Assembly: GCA_031308135.1 (NCBI GenBank)
Contig: JAHLJT010009436.1
Coordinates: forward strand, 222,685,977-222,749,976
Length of the DNA stretch: 64,000 nucleotides
Direction of reading: 5' to 3'
Origin: Acheta domesticus
Lineage: Eukaryota; Arthropoda; Insecta; Orthoptera; Gryllidae
Below the pieces are notes generated by a model. That model was given only the letters and a program-made list of their open reading frames with translations. It did not search any database and was not told the DNA's origin. Positions 10,646 through 23,034 of this stretch are shown here, piece after piece (positions within the stretch are counted from its first letter, which is position 1; every line of letters starts with the position of its first letter). The translations under genes and the position numbers were made by a program.

Positions 10646-12499
10646 CCAGCGGGTCAACAAGTTGTTAATCCTCACTGATGAGCTTCGATTTTAATTCTAC
10701 TTCCTAAACAATCTGATAAAGGATCTCCGGTCCCCCAAGTAGTGTAATCTTAATTGAAGTTCGAACGCATCGATCCCAATATTCAAATCTGCAATCGATG
10801 TATTATTTAAGAATTTTTGTTTGAGGATAGCAGGGGAATTAGCGTCGTATTTACCTCAAGAGGAAGCTGCATCTAGTGTACCCTTTAAATGTCAGGATAC
10901 GTCTGGGTAACATTTTAAAGCTGGAAAAAGGGGGGAAACTTCGTACAATGCTATTACTCTAAATCTTGGCACGAGTATATCCATTGTCTAGATCAGTGCC
11001 CTTGACAGTGAAGATAAAGATCGGACAACTTTCAGCACAAGTTCTTGTCGATGTTTTGTGTAAAAGATGGGATCTATAGGGCCAATGTCACCAGATGCTA
11101 TCTTGATACTCAAACATTCCCAAACATTTTCACGTTAAAGTAAAATTCCAGGGGGGTTACATATTTTGTGGGAAAATAATTTCAGAGTTTTTGAGGAAGT
11201 ATCTCATATAAGACGCTGCAGCGAATTAGCTTAATCAGTTGTATTTTCCGGTGGACAATGCCTCCGTGGATCGTTCTGAAGAAACCTCGAGCACAACGTT
11301 CAATTCTTCTTACTGCTGGAGCGTAAACCAATCGCGAATATTCATACTGCTACAGTTGGAAAGAGTTTGAAGCCTTGCCTAGAATACTATTGTACAAGGG
11401 AGACTTCAATCTCTCGGGATTGGGCAACAGGACATGTTCATTATTTGGGATTTAAAAGAAGTTTCTGGCTTGCTCTGTAGACCTTTTCAATTCACAGCGC
11501 ACAGATTTCGTTTATTTTTATAAAACTAATTAGTTTTTCTTGGAAGACTTTCTAATTTCATGTCCGTGACTTTTGATAATTTATAATTACTATCTGATTT
11601 ATTTTCAGTTTTTCAGCCTGAAGTACGTTTGACATCAACCCGTTTTTACCGTATCGGGTAAATCTCGCATGTAGGCTGGAGATTTGTGTTCGTGAATAGG
11701 CCACAGCACCGATCGCGAGAGAGGGAGAGGTTGGCAACTTCGTGGAGTGGGATGTTGGCATCCAGTACCTCATTCACATTCGGGGACAATTTCTTATTCA
11801 TACCGTAGTGGGCCTTAAGTGTTGAAAAGGGTTTGTAAACACAGAACTCGAAGAGTGACCTGTATCTTTGATGAATGAAAGTTAACATTTCTTATATTTC
11901 CGCACGATATGTGACAATTTTCTCATAACACGGGACTTTGGAATTGTTCAATAACACGAACTATTCACTTAATCATGGTCGCGACGTTATAATTCCAGCG
12001 AAATGCGTAAGGCGACTTCGTAGAGGAAGTTACGCTTTTAGTTCACCTATTATCTGTAATGTCAGGGAACTGAACGTCCTATTTTTATTTATGAAAAGTA
12101 ACCTATAGTTTACATTAAGGCATTAGAAAGTATGAAACTTCTGCGTCTATGCCATTGTCGGGAAACGTCTCTCCATCTTTACTAAAACACTTCGAAAATA
12201 TGTGGCTACAGTACTGTTTACAAAGTAAAACGTTTGTTAGTCTTCGATATCATATTAGCATAGTGCGCTCTTGCGCTTGTAAAACGTAGAGGATTAAATG
12301 TGCTTGTAGTAGTCAACGTTAAAATACTGAAATACCCACTTACGAAGGGATAATAGAGCTTTACGACATTTAATCAGATCACCGAAGAAACGCAGGAATT
12401 GAATATGCCAACGATCGGCGGCGAATCATATTAAATCAAAATACGTCCTGATAGGTAGCGGCATTATTTCGCGTTCACATGCATGTAAGTAGACGTCCG
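10646..12499. other. Intergenic, no gene seen
   Basis: AT-rich sequence with no recognisable coding potential, RNA gene or repeat. Confidence 0.6.
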
Positions 12500-12720
12500 T
12501 GACTTGGGCGATCGGCTGCATCAAAATCCATGCGCACGCGATTCCAGACGTCGCGTTGCGTTCCTTGAAGGAGCAGGTTCCCTTCTGGGAACAATGCGCG
12601 AGGCGCCGAGCGTCTCGCTCCGCTCCGCGAAGCGTCTGACGCCTGTTCGATTGGAGTATCGCGTGCTGTGCAGTGGAGTATCACGTGTTCTCGATCGCGC
12701 TTCTGCAATTCGGAGTAAGC
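12500..12720. promoter_or_regulatory. GC/CpG-rich island 5
   Basis: CpG-rich block without long arrays. It contains a local near-duplication GGAGTATCGCGTG / GGAGTATCACGTG about 20 bp apart (12654-12690). Three overlapping frames on two strands cross it, which argues against any single one being coding. Confidence 0.28.
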
Positions 12721-13654
12721 GGTGGAGAGAGGGAAAGTTTCGGTGATGGGTAACTGTTGCGTATTTACTTTGCAAGGCGAATTTTTGTTCGGAACGAAAC
12801 CTAAAGGATTTTCCACAGGAGCTCTTGAGTGTGGATACGATCATGCCGGTTAGAATTCCAAGAAGGAGTCTTGTAGTCTCGATTTTAGACGTGTGTAATG
12901 ATTCCGAAATCTTAATTTTCCATTCACATGTAAATATTCATTACGTGTATTTTGTTACACTACATACGCTAATTCAGTATTAAACATGTATTGTTTTAAT
13001 ATTGAACGTTAGAAAATGTGCAAATTTTTGAATAATTGCGTGCCCTGAAAGGGACAGTGTGTGGTCCCTCGTCGTGCTAGATTTTTCCAGTAATAGTTCT
13101 CACGGTTCGTCGTAAATGTGTAGCGAGTCTTGAAATCATTGGAAACGCAAAAGGAAGAAAACCGCAGTTGTAAAAACTGTAATGGTCCGGGAAACGAAGG
13201 TTTTCGGAGTGAACATTACCGTATTTATCTCTGGCTACAATTCTTCTGGACCTCGATCTGATCTGACTGAACGTAACTCACAATTCCACACTTCGTTAAT
13301 ACAAAAGGGATTATTTTCTTTATTCTTCCAAAAAGTTTCAATTGTAGGTTGTTGAAAAAAATTAAATTTCTTTCTGGTTCCGTCAAAATGACATGTACCC
13401 TTAAAACATCAACCTGTCACTCCTGGAAATGCCCTGGCGGTTTAACGTAGGCAAGTAGTGCCTAGGCCTAAAGCCTAGGAAAAGAACTCTTTTAACACCT
13501 TCATGATGGTATTTAACTGAAGTACTATCATCGCATTTAATTTTTTTTTTTGGTTCTGTCAGAAGTTAGTTTATAATAGTCTTGACAATTTAATCTTCGT
13601 CGAATGTGTAGGCGTGCCTCGCATTCGTTGATGGTAATTACTGGCAGTATTAGT
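12721..13654. other. Intergenic, no gene seen
   Basis: AT-rich DNA with a small palindromic patch (TGCCTAGGCCT near 13460). No gene recognised. Confidence 0.6.
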
Positions 13655-13840
13655 TGACGCGAGTCGCCGTGCGCGTTGCGCCGTGTCTTGGTGCCGACGC
13701 GACGGCGAGAGAGGAGGAGAAGACGAGCGAGCGCTCTGCGCGGGTGGGTGGCGCAACGCGCTCGAGCGGCCGCGCGTGCGCTCGCCCACCGCGCCAGCTG
13801 GCGCAGCGCCCCGCAGAGAACGCTTCGTCTCCGCACTGAA
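13655..13840. promoter_or_regulatory. GC/CpG-rich island 6
   Basis: A short CpG-rich block with GCGC and CTCGAGCGGCCGCG words. Several overlapping frames on both strands are composition artefacts. Confidence 0.3.
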
Positions 13841-14732
13841 ATTCGGATGGGCTTGGATAGGCCATCGGAAATTCCGGTGCCTGTGCAGCAGTGTTCACCG
13901 GGATGTCCTAGAATTGGGATCCTTAAGGTGGCTGATTTTCAGCACTAGCTAGGAGCTTACGGCTTGTGCTGATGGGAACGGTGCCTCACTGGGGGAAATG
14001 TCTTGCAAGCTCTCGTGTAGGTCAGCACCGGATCTCGAGTGTGAGGGACAGGAACACAGTCACCTCGCAGGATATAATTTGCATTACACTTACGTGTCTA
14101 ATGCCCTGTGGTTGCCGTGCGTAGGGTCAGTAGTACTCGTTTGCTTTGAAATAAGGTCTGTGCATGTCATACCCTTAAAAAATGTGCTACCAGACACGGT
14201 TATATTCTGACTTTATGTATGACGGTTATATTATGACGTTATGTACAAAGAAAAATGTCCCAACCGCAGAATATCTTGTTGACGTTCACTGCACAGGTCA
14301 ATGTGCAAATCCTTGTGCTAAGGTGGTGAAGATCAGAGTGTTTCGGCGAACAGATTTCATGTTACAAAATTGAAATTGAAAATACATTGGGTTATTATGA
14401 TTTTGATCTGTGGTCAAATCCACTACTAGTTAAGTTAGGAAAGTAGACTAGTTTTACGGTTGCCTTCGTTCACTTCGATCACCGCAGCGTATTTTCGGAG
14501 TGTGGAGCGTTGCTTAGTTTCATATTAAACCGTAATTTCAGGAAGAGGAAGTATGTAGCGTGATATAAATAGTCCGATTTCAACCACAGGAATTACTTTC
14601 GAGAATTTGTCTATGCAGGGAAGAATTACAAGAGTCAAATTTAATCTCCATAGAAGTTCGTTTCTTCTGCGTAAACTTTCGAGATTTATGTGGACCCTCC
14701 CTTGTACTGAGTGTCCTTGCTTTTCAAAGTTA
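13841..14732. other. Intergenic, no gene seen
   Basis: No recognisable gene. A short imperfect duplication of GACGGTTATATT occurs near 14195-14240. Confidence 0.55.
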
Positions 14733-15065
14733 AGACCGGCATAAGTGGCTCAGGATCACTGCTGTGCCTCGGACCGGGAGGTCCTAGGGTGCGACTCCGA
14801 AGGTGGCCCGACTACTAGATACCTAGTTTGAATGAAGCCGCTGTCAAGAATCATTCATTCGCCAGCTGATCTGATCGGTGGTTTCTCGATCAACACCTTG
14901 CGAATGCTGGAGCAGTACCGTAACAAAGGTGCCTCGGACCGCGCGCGATCATTCCTTCCTCTTCGTAATCCTATCCTCATCCCCGTACCCACCCACACTT
15001 ACACATCACATGTCGGGAGAACAATCGGAGCTTAGACATTTTGTCCCTTCTGGGGTGGTGCCCTA
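14733..15065 (+). mobile_element. SINE-like element with tRNA-type promoter head
   Basis: An A-box-like word (AGTGGCTCAGGA, ~14744-14755) is followed about 35 bp later by GGTGCGACTCC (14788-14798). The latter differs from the RNA polymerase III B-box consensus GGTTCGANTCC at one position. The order and spacing match the tRNA-derived head of many insect SINEs. The body downstream is moderately GC-rich and unassigned. The 3' end is not defined by a clear A-tail or target duplication, so the right boundary is approximate. A degenerate tRNA pseudogene is an alternative. Confidence 0.4.
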
Positions 15066-16964
15066 ATGTTGGGGAAATACCTTGGTTAGGGGAGATCCCG
15101 CAAGCAGTACTACACGTCGGCGCCAGAAGTTACCATCGCGGCGGGGGAAGATCACAGCAAATTCCAGTGATAAAACGTGCACTATCACGAATTAATCATT
15201 GAAGGTGAACTTGCACAATGTACTCCCTTGTCAATAATCCTGTTTTGAGATACAAATTTTCCTTCAAAAAATCTTGCATGGTTTTGTGAGCGGAAGCGCA
15301 TAATGGAGTTATCGACGGCAGCGCTAGCCTATTCGACCGGCCTTCACAGCGTTGGTAGTGACGGCTGTGTGTAGCCAGAATGTGTTTCCATAGGAATGGC
15401 GAGGGAGATCTCACAATGAATGCTGACCCTTGAGTTTTTATTTTTATTTTGAATTGATAAAACCTTATCGCGAAACAGTTCGTACATTAAAAACCACAAA
15501 CATCGTGTACTTGTAATTCATGTTTGTAAATATATGTAGGCGATAACCGGTTGTAATAAACTTGACAGCGATTACGGTCGGTGAATTGTAAGATTGCATG
15601 ATTTGTTATGTTTTATACATGATCTTCGATAAATAATGTACATCCTCCATAAGGAGTGGGGGAATTCTTCGGGAGAGAGCAGAAACGCAGGATTTATCCA
15701 TGGAAGATTGAACGACGATTGCGAATGACCTATAGTTTGCTTGACTCAGACCTTGAACTTGAGATTGATAGTCGGACCGGATATAATATTGCTTACGTGG
15801 TCAGAGAGACGGGTCTCATGAACTTGTAGTTAATAAGGGGTGAATGCGCTATGTGGGTTTGCATTCGAAGTGAATAGTATAAGCGATTCGTGGAAATATT
15901 AGAGATAAGTACTGGCGATATTCTAAAAAAGGCTTGTGGAATGGAAACTGCGAATATTTGATACGCAGATAAACGCACTGCCACTTACACTGTCTTACCT
16001 AATGCAATGTTCACTCGAGTATTTTCTGAAGACGTTTAACCTCTTTTGTGGGTTGTTCATTCAACTCGCGTCGGTGACTAATAACCTCGATAGTTTCATT
16101 ATCTCAACAGTGCATGGAGGAATGCCAGTAATATTTCATGTAAAATACTAAACAGTGTTTTCCAAGTATTGAAAAATTTTTATTTATTAGCTGATAAGAG
16201 TATACAATAATAAACTACAATCAGGAGCGATGGAGAATATTTTTAGGGAATATAAATTGCTACAAGATCAGGACGTGAAATAGAACCGTACGTCGTTTTG
16301 CAAGAAGTGGCGAGTTCAAACAAGAAATCTCCAATCTTCAAAAAGATCTTTTCCTCCTACAGATAAAAAGGCATTCCATCGTCGGCATGCAACCTGTTTC
16401 AGATATGGGTTGTCAGAGCTGCCGAAGGTGTGTGATAAAGAGCGTGTGATTGGATAGGTTCGTTCGTGTCCTGAATTGTTCGCGTGTGAGAAATCAGAAA
16501 ATCCAAGCTTATTGCCGTTAGTGTGTAAACTTTTCACTCATACTCTTTCCAATGCTGTTTTCCTCTCGACAATAAATTTATATTAAGAAAGGAAGAAAAA
16601 AGTGTCATTTGCGTTAACTCATAGCAAATTGTGTGTACTAAGTTCCATGCTTTTCGCGAGCATTCTTACATTTGCGCCGAACTGGGTTACAATTCAAATT
16701 TCAGCTATAGGAGCCTGTCGATAATTCTTGGATGGTCGATCATAAGAGTGTCAAAAAGCAGAGCGGATAAACTGTTTGTTCGTACTTCGTATATTTAACA
16801 TATTTGCTATGTGCAAAAGCGTTTAGAGGAGGATTTGAGTTGTACAATTTTTACTGGACGTAAATATCGAGCTGATGACAAAAACGTACATCTCGATTTA
16901 AAAAAAAAAACAAAACCCTGTTCCCTCTAGCTGTCTGTTGTGTCTCAACCCTTTCGAGCGTGTT
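15066..16964. other. Intergenic, no gene seen
   Basis: AT-rich sequence without recognisable genes, RNA genes or clear repeats. Confidence 0.6.
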
Positions 16965-17345
16965 TGGGCGCGCCCTTGGAAGCAGGCGCGGGCGGGTGCT
17001 CGCTCACTTGTTGCGCTCTGGCTGGAGCCACTGAGCGTGGGAGGCGGCGGCGGCGATGGTGGTGTCGGCCGGGGAGGGGTTGAGGGCGACGTGGAGCGAG
17101 GGGCCGCTGCTGCACGTGCCGCGCCGCCGCCGCCGCCACGCCGACGGTCGGGCTGCATCGAGAAGGAAGTTCCTCGTCAGGACGAGGCCGTCGCGCCGCC
17201 CTGCCCCGCCGCGCCGTCGCCGTCGCCGTCTCCGCCGGCCGCGTCTGGCGTCTGGTGGTCGCCAGTGGCGCGACGCCTCCCATCGCTTATCTGGCGGCGG
17301 CCACTCGCTCCGCTCCCTCAAGCGCACAGTGCGAAAAGGTTGCGA
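16965..17345. promoter_or_regulatory. GC/CpG-rich island 7
   Basis: A 380-bp island rich in GGC/GCC triplets, with an E-box-like CACGTG near 17114 and GAAATAGA just outside (~17383). The 174-codon plus-strand frame and several minus-strand frames overlap with similar length, as expected in GC-rich DNA with few stop codons. A promoter or first exon is possible but unproven. Confidence 0.33.
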
Positions 17346-17751
17346 ACTCTGTGGACGAATGGCTTGGTGGCTCCTTCCTGGGGAAATAGATTTCCGTATA
17401 GCTTCCTTCCACACGCGGACAGTCGGTGGTTTGATATAATCAGATTACGAAGACGCTTCTAGGGTGCTGTGACATCCATGGATAATACCGACCAGTGTTC
17501 AAATGAGGATGAGATTAAGGGCCACACTTGGGGGAGAGAATAAATCATTTCAATTATGAAATTGGAAAAAATCAGTGAGCAAATAGTTACTATGTCACTG
17601 ACGCTCCCTGCATCTCAAGGAAATATGCGCAGAGACGTAATAAGCCCTTAATCCCTTGTGCCCAACGTTGAGCCGCACTGTAGCACCTAGGGGTTCGTAC
17701 TGGCGGTGGTGGTGCTTTCGAGAAAAAAGTTCGAAAAGTATTTCGTGGAAT

Positions 17752-17752
<1 letters not shown>
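17346..17752. other. Intergenic, no gene seen
   Basis: No recognisable feature between island 7 and the (ATT)n repeat. Confidence 0.5.
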
Positions 17753-17789
<37 letters not shown>

Positions 17790-17790
17790 T
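17753..17790 (+). repeat. (ATT)n microsatellite, 3' tail of the minus-strand LINE fragment
   Basis: About twelve ATT units. Read on the minus strand this is an (AAT)n tract lying at the downstream end of the LINE fragment, as expected for CR1/L2-type LINEs that end in a short tandem repeat rather than poly-A. Confidence 0.9.
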
Positions 17791-17794
17791 TCCC

Positions 17795-18444
17795 TCAACA
17801 TCATGACTAAAGATATTCGCTGAATATAAAATCTACTCCAGGTTGCAACCAGCTCCCTAAGGAACAGATCGAGGGACTGTCGATGCCTCTATAATACTTT
17901 GCGCAAGATGTGGGGTGTTCCCAATAAAGCAATTTCTTGCACTTCCCAGTCTTTTGAATTACCTGGGAGTTTAGACAAGTTCTTACACAAATTTTGCGGA
18001 ACAAATCCCAGAGCCCCGATGACTAATCGGTACGACCTGTACTTCTACGCGCCACTTTCGGCTGATCTCGATTTCCACACTCTTGTATTTAAGACTGTTT
18101 CTCTGCCTCCTTTGTTAAGTTTTGATGGCAAGGCACAGCCCCATCTACCAGTAGACACGATTTTTTCCCCATATCCCGCATAATAATATCCGGTTTGTTT
18201 ACCGCTATCGTGCGATCCGTTTGAATTTGTTGGTTGGACAATATTGTATAGAGTCTAACAGACCTCACTGGTTTCGGTGAGTGTTCGTTCCACTTGGGGC
18301 AAGTGTTGAACTTGGAGGGACAGATCTGCCAGTGGAGGTAATTACACTCCCTGTCGTGTCTTTTCAAGTATTCGGTCTTTGCTAGAATTGGACTAGTTGA
18401 TAAGATATGATTAATAGTTTCTACTTGTTTCTGGCAAATACAGC
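17795..18444 (-). pseudogene. LINE reverse-transcriptase C-terminal fragment (degenerate)
   Basis: On the minus strand, from ~18444 downward, a frame reads with CCICQKQVETINHI, then LAKTEYLKRHDRECNYLHW, then QTDRTIAVNKPDI and KSCLLVDGAVPCHQN. This order (Cys-containing motif, HDxxxxYLHWxIC, IQTDRTIxxxxPDI, CLLxDxxVP) is the familiar region after the reverse transcriptase of many invertebrate LINE ORF2 proteins. The uninterrupted part is 18089-18367. Towards 17,800 the frame is broken by stops. The 5' part, including the endonuclease and RT, is absent, as in typical 5'-truncated copies. Family recognition is from pattern memory, so the clade is not assigned. Confidence 0.72.
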
Positions 18445-18488
18445 AATAATAATAATAATAATTATTATTATTATTATTATTATTTATT
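18445..18488 (+). repeat. Compound (AAT)n(ATT)n microsatellite
   Basis: AAT units switch to ATT units in the middle, giving a self-complementary tract. It abuts the 5' truncation point of the LINE fragment, which suggests insertion into or beside an older (AAT)n tail. Confidence 0.9.
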
Positions 18489-18944
18489 AAATTGTCTATG
18501 GGAGGAAGACTTGATCTACCGGGGAAGACCGTAGTGTGGTGCTACCGATGGTTGTGGAGAGGTCTCTTTCACATTTAAGTGGGACCCTTCTCAATTATTT
18601 TATGTAATGTGTTGCCGTGGTGTAGGGCTCATAGTTGCTTTGAGAGGGCTTAATAATTCTTTTAGCTAAGAAATAAACCATTTGACGTGTGGCTCCTTAT
18701 TTGGCTAATACTCTTTAGGAAATATTAGTTTCAGATGCTTTTCGTTTTATTCATTCCTTCTGTGAAGCCATTTCGTTGAACGCTATTCCAATAAAAGGGA
18801 AATAAATTATAAAAACACGAGCGAGAGACATGCTCCACAATAAACAAAGGGCGTTAGTGGGACAGATGGGAGAGCATCTGTGGTTTGAAAACGGGAGTGG
18901 GGAGCGTTTGTTTTGCCCCGGGAGTCTTTAACGTTTCGCACTGT
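18489..18944. other. Intergenic, no gene seen
   Basis: No recognisable feature. Confidence 0.55.
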
Positions 18945-19170
18945 ACACAATCGCTTGAGGGGGTTGGGGCGAGGGGCGACGGCGACGGCGACTGAATCAC
19001 ACGCGGTGAAAGCGACCTATTGGGTTTCCCGAGCGAGCACTGTCGGGGGGGGGGGGCGGGGCGGGGCGCGGCGCGGCGCGGCGCGGCGCGGCGCGGCGCT
19101 GTCCTTGCACGTGTCCGGTGGCGGGGAGAGAGGCGCGTGACTGCGGAGGCCCGGCCGCGCGTGTACGGTC
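18945..19170. promoter_or_regulatory. GC/CpG-rich island 8
   Basis: CpG-rich island containing a poly-G tract that passes directly into a (GGCGC)n array. Translated frames follow the repeat and are not genes. Confidence 0.32.
19044..19099 (+). repeat. Poly-G plus (GGCGC)n pentanucleotide array
   Basis: A run of about twelve G, two GGGGC-type units, then about seven perfect five-base GCGCG units. Same unit length as the arrays at 7411, 9284 and 49280. Confidence 0.93.
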
Positions 19171-19899
19171 GCCAGCACCGAGACCAATGGAGACCATTAG
19201 TTGCCGGCGTATGCATCGTAGGCTGGAGACTCTGAGGCAATGAATGCGCCCTCAGAGCGCCCGCTTATCCCTTACAAAATCTGGTATTGAAAAGTAGTCA
19301 TGACAGTTCAGAATTGAGTTATGTAAAAGAATCCATAAAAAATTAAATACATATTATGTACACTGTCCTGTTAACATTGCGAATTGATTCCTGTGACATT
19401 TCGAATGCATAATTGCAGTCTTGTATGGCGAAATTTAATGGATTCCGTGAGTGACTGACACGTAAAATTCGTTTGGGGGCGTCGAAGGAAGGGATTTATA
19501 CGCTAGAATCCGCGAATTTTGCCTCAATTTATTAATTTATTACAGTTAACAATATCCATGGGATAGGTTAAAAACAAGAAAATTTGGAAATGCATCAACA
19601 CGAAAAACTATTCACACTGAATTGGCAAAACTGTTAACGGGGTATCCTAACCTGTCGTATTGTCAATTTCATATTCCTCTTCGAACCAAAGATAATCCAG
19701 CAATAAAGGCTGCCTGAAAGAATCCGGCCAACACATTTTGGAGTTGGTTACAGATAAGGTTATTCAATTGTTTCATTGTATTTCTTCAGCACATTTTCAG
19801 TTTGTTAGGCTCCTTTCAATTGGTAGTGCAATCATACGCTTTGAGGCAAAGTATCTGATGGGTAGATTGTCTCGATCGTGTGTTGTTTATAAGAGTAAA

Positions 19900-20550
19900 A
19901 GTAGAGGTGCTAAAACAGCACGCACTTTCTCGCTCGTATTTTCGCGCTCGTATTTACGCGAAAAGTATTTAATTTTCGAAAAAATGTACAGGATCTTATT
20001 TCAAAATCTGTTTTTTACGAAACAGAATTTATTAAGTGAAAATTTATCTTTAATATTTTAGTTGTAGGAAGACTCCGACAAAATTTTGAACGTTTGCAGT
20101 TTTCGAAAGATCAAGGGATTTAATGAAAATGCAATCTGTACCATTCTCTTAAAAGGCCTTCACTCTATCGAACAACAAAATTTAATAAACGATGGAGCCA
20201 TTTCTTTGAAAATTTGGCAAGTGTTCCAGGGGTTGCGTGTGAAGTACCCTCCAAAATTAAGTTTCAAATTCAAGGGGCCGTGACATCAACCAAATCGATA
20301 AGGGAATATCAATTTTGGAGAATATCGGCTGAACGGTTTAGCCATTAGCGTTGTGGACGGACGGACTTTTTGCTATCATTCGATTTTTCGGTCTCAATGA
20401 CCCACAAAACATGTTTTCCTCTTTAAATTTAGCAACTGCATTTATACCCATTTTCGTTAGCAGGGCCCTGTTAAGGGTTCTTCTGCCGAAAATTCGCGGT
20501 TTTCTCGCGAAGCATTACAAAACTTTCTCTACTCCGTAGCGAGAAAGTAA
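19900..20550. repeat. Diverged interspersed repeat, copy 1 (~650 bp)
   Basis: The stretch 20048-20530 is recognisably repeated at 22045-22545 in the same orientation. Shared ordered words include GGAAGACTCCGAC/GGAAGACGCCGA, TTTTCGAAAGATCAAG, a CGGATGGACG-like word, a CCCACAAAACA word and CATTTTCGTTAGCAGGGCCC. ACTTTCTCGCT (~19922) and its complement AGCGAGAAAGT (~20537) lie near the ends of copy 1 and may be terminal inverted repeats. The phrase GAACGGTTTAGCCATTAGCG...GGACGGACGGAC resembles motifs common in insect interspersed repeats. The class is not determined. Confidence 0.55.
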
Positions 20551-22044
20551 CTAGCGGTGCTACAGAAATGGCACAGGCTTTCCCGTATTAGTTTTCTATT
20601 TCCTTTGGTCTCGGCTAGCAACCCTTGGCAGGTGCCATCTATCGCCGCCCAAAATAATTTCTTTTAAAACATTTTCTTAATTTTTCGGTTTCTTAATAGT
20701 AGAACGGAAATATTATTTTAAGAATATTAAAGAAAACTCGTTCTAAATGGCAATTTTCATTGAAAAATTTAGGGCTGTTTTTAAGAGAATGGAGTTTCAT
20801 CGCTACTGTAAATGCGAAATTTGAAAATTAGTGTTTGGAAATTGTAGAAAACGTGCGTATAAGCGATGTGAGAAATCTTTCAACAAAATTACATTGGTGT
20901 AATGTTTGGAAAAAAACACTCCAAAATGAACTTTGTCATTTTAACTTTCCAGCGAGCGCGCGTAAAATGTACGACATTCAATGACTCTTGAAAAAATCAA
21001 AGAAATTGTAGAACAATGGAATTTTATGTCGCATTATAATATCTAAGAATGATATTTACTACCAAAAAACATATCCGTTGATAAACGTTCGTATTTAGTA
21101 TCAAAAAGATCTTGCTCCGATCCAGTATCCTTCTGATGCTCGTCTGTATATTCAGCATTCGTTTACTGTCACTGTCACTATCCAATTCATGATCTTCCTC
21201 CGATCAGACGGCTCTTGAAGAATATTTTGAATTTTGTTCACATGAATTCATCTGGACATTTTACAGAAAATTTCGATTAGGGCAAATTATTATACAATAT
21301 TTTAGCACAACAGCCGGTGCGCAGCGTAAAGTTTACGTCACTATGCACATATCTCGAATAGAGCGTTACAAAAACTGAACATAGCGAGCAAACTAAACAG
21401 TGGCTACAGGAATGCATCACTAAAGATACCTGCAAGGAATACCAAGAACGCAGAAGTCTTTGACAACAATGAGGTGACAGCAAAACAAAAAAATCTGATA
21501 TTGTCGTAAAATTTACGACAGCGCCCCCGCTGGAAGGTTAGAGTGCAATTAGCCCTCTTTGTTCGAAAAGTTTAAAGAAAAATTTGAAGCCATATATGAG
21601 AAAATGGAGTTTGAGCATTTCTGAAAATGCGGAATTTTGAGGTAGTTTTCACAGATAACGGTTGAGTTCTCGAGAAACTTTACTTGACATAATTTAAAGC
21701 ACATGTACTCATAAATACAATGTGAAAAAATCATTGTTAAATAATTAACGTGAGAGTTAAGTAAAAAAATATTTTTGTAATTTTGAAAAAGACAAAAGAA
21801 TAGTGCAATATCGCGTTTGTCATTTCCCTGTGTACATTTGGTACTACCTCTTCCAAAAGTTGAAATAAAAAAAATCGGAGCTGTTTTTGAGAAAATCGGA
21901 GCTGTTTTTTGTAATTTTTTTAAATTGCACATATTGTAAGCAATATTACGAGAAAACTAAAATTTTCAAACAATGTACATGACCTTAATGAAAGACCTCC
22001 CTTTGGAGAACAAATTTTATTTGGAGGAAAAATCTCTATCTTAA
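20551..22044. other. Repeat-derived AT-rich DNA, no gene
   Basis: A third pair of matching stretches lies here: GAGAATGGAGTTTCATCGCTACTGTAAATGCG-like sequence at ~20790 and a related stretch at ~21600. There is also a 22-bp tandem duplication around AAAATCGGAGCTGTTTTT (21868-21912). No coding potential recognised. Confidence 0.5.
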
Positions 22045-22545
22045 ATTTTGGTAGTTGAAGGAAGACGCCGAAAATTTAAAACTAGTAATTTTCGAAAAAT
22101 CAAGAGTACATCGTGAAAATCAGACCTATGCCTCCTTTATAAGTGTATTTTACTCTTTTCTTACAATAAATTTAAAGAAAATAGAGCCGTTTTTGAGAAT
22201 TTCGAAAATGTCCGAGGGGCTTCGTTTAGTACCCCCCAAAATTGAGTGTTTTTCAAAATTTCAAAGCTTCGACTAGAGGCAAATTGACAGCAGTTTCTTC
22301 AGTTTGGAAAAACTCCTACGAGTGGTTTTGGCGCTAACGGTGTTCAATCGGATGGACGTTTTGCTTTCAATTGGTTTTTCGGTATCAGGAACCCACAAAA
22401 CAGGAATTCTGGCTACACCACGTTTTAGGGTATTTTTTTCTTAATTTAGCAATTAGTTTTATACACTTTTTCGTTATCAGGGCCCGGCAATTAATTTTTC
22501 TCTTGAAAATTGTTTTTTTACGCCCAGCATTACTTAACTTTCCCT
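22045..22545. repeat. Diverged interspersed repeat, copy 2
   Basis: Partner of 20048-20530 in direct orientation, offset close to 2.0 kb. About 65-70 percent of positions appear alignable by eye, with indels. The terminal ACTTTCTCGCT word of copy 1 is not preserved. Confidence 0.55.
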
Positions 22546-23034
22546 GTACTACGTATATTAATCCCTATATACGTTCATATACTAGAAAGTAGAAATGAAT
22601 TTAGAAACAAACTACTTGGATATACATGAATTCTTGGGGGACAGGAGCAAGCCCCCCCCCCCCTACCAGCAACGCCCATTGACCTTTCCCAATCAATAGC
22701 AACTTGTTGGAAGCTGGTAGCTTAAGCAGTTGGTTCGAGGAAGCTATGATAGCTTAAACCATTGGATCTCATTTCACTGTGAAAGGAGTCCTTCAGTCAT
22801 CTGTAACATTGTAAGTTAATCGATAGAAAGAAGACGTCAAAACCAGTTAAGACACTAGATACAGCGTAATGGACACAATGTGTTATTACAATTACCCAAA
22901 TCGAAGAGAAACCAGTCTTGGAACTAACTGATATAATTGCAGTTCATGTTAGAGCCATTTACAATAATATATCGGAAGAGCCTTCCTCGGGCATTTCGAT
23001 TCTACGAATCGCCCTTAGAAGGGCAGAGACGACG

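Noticed and set aside
16938..17462. 174-codon plus-strand frame in GC island 7
   Set aside because: Low-complexity Ala/Pro/Arg composition and three competing overlapping frames.
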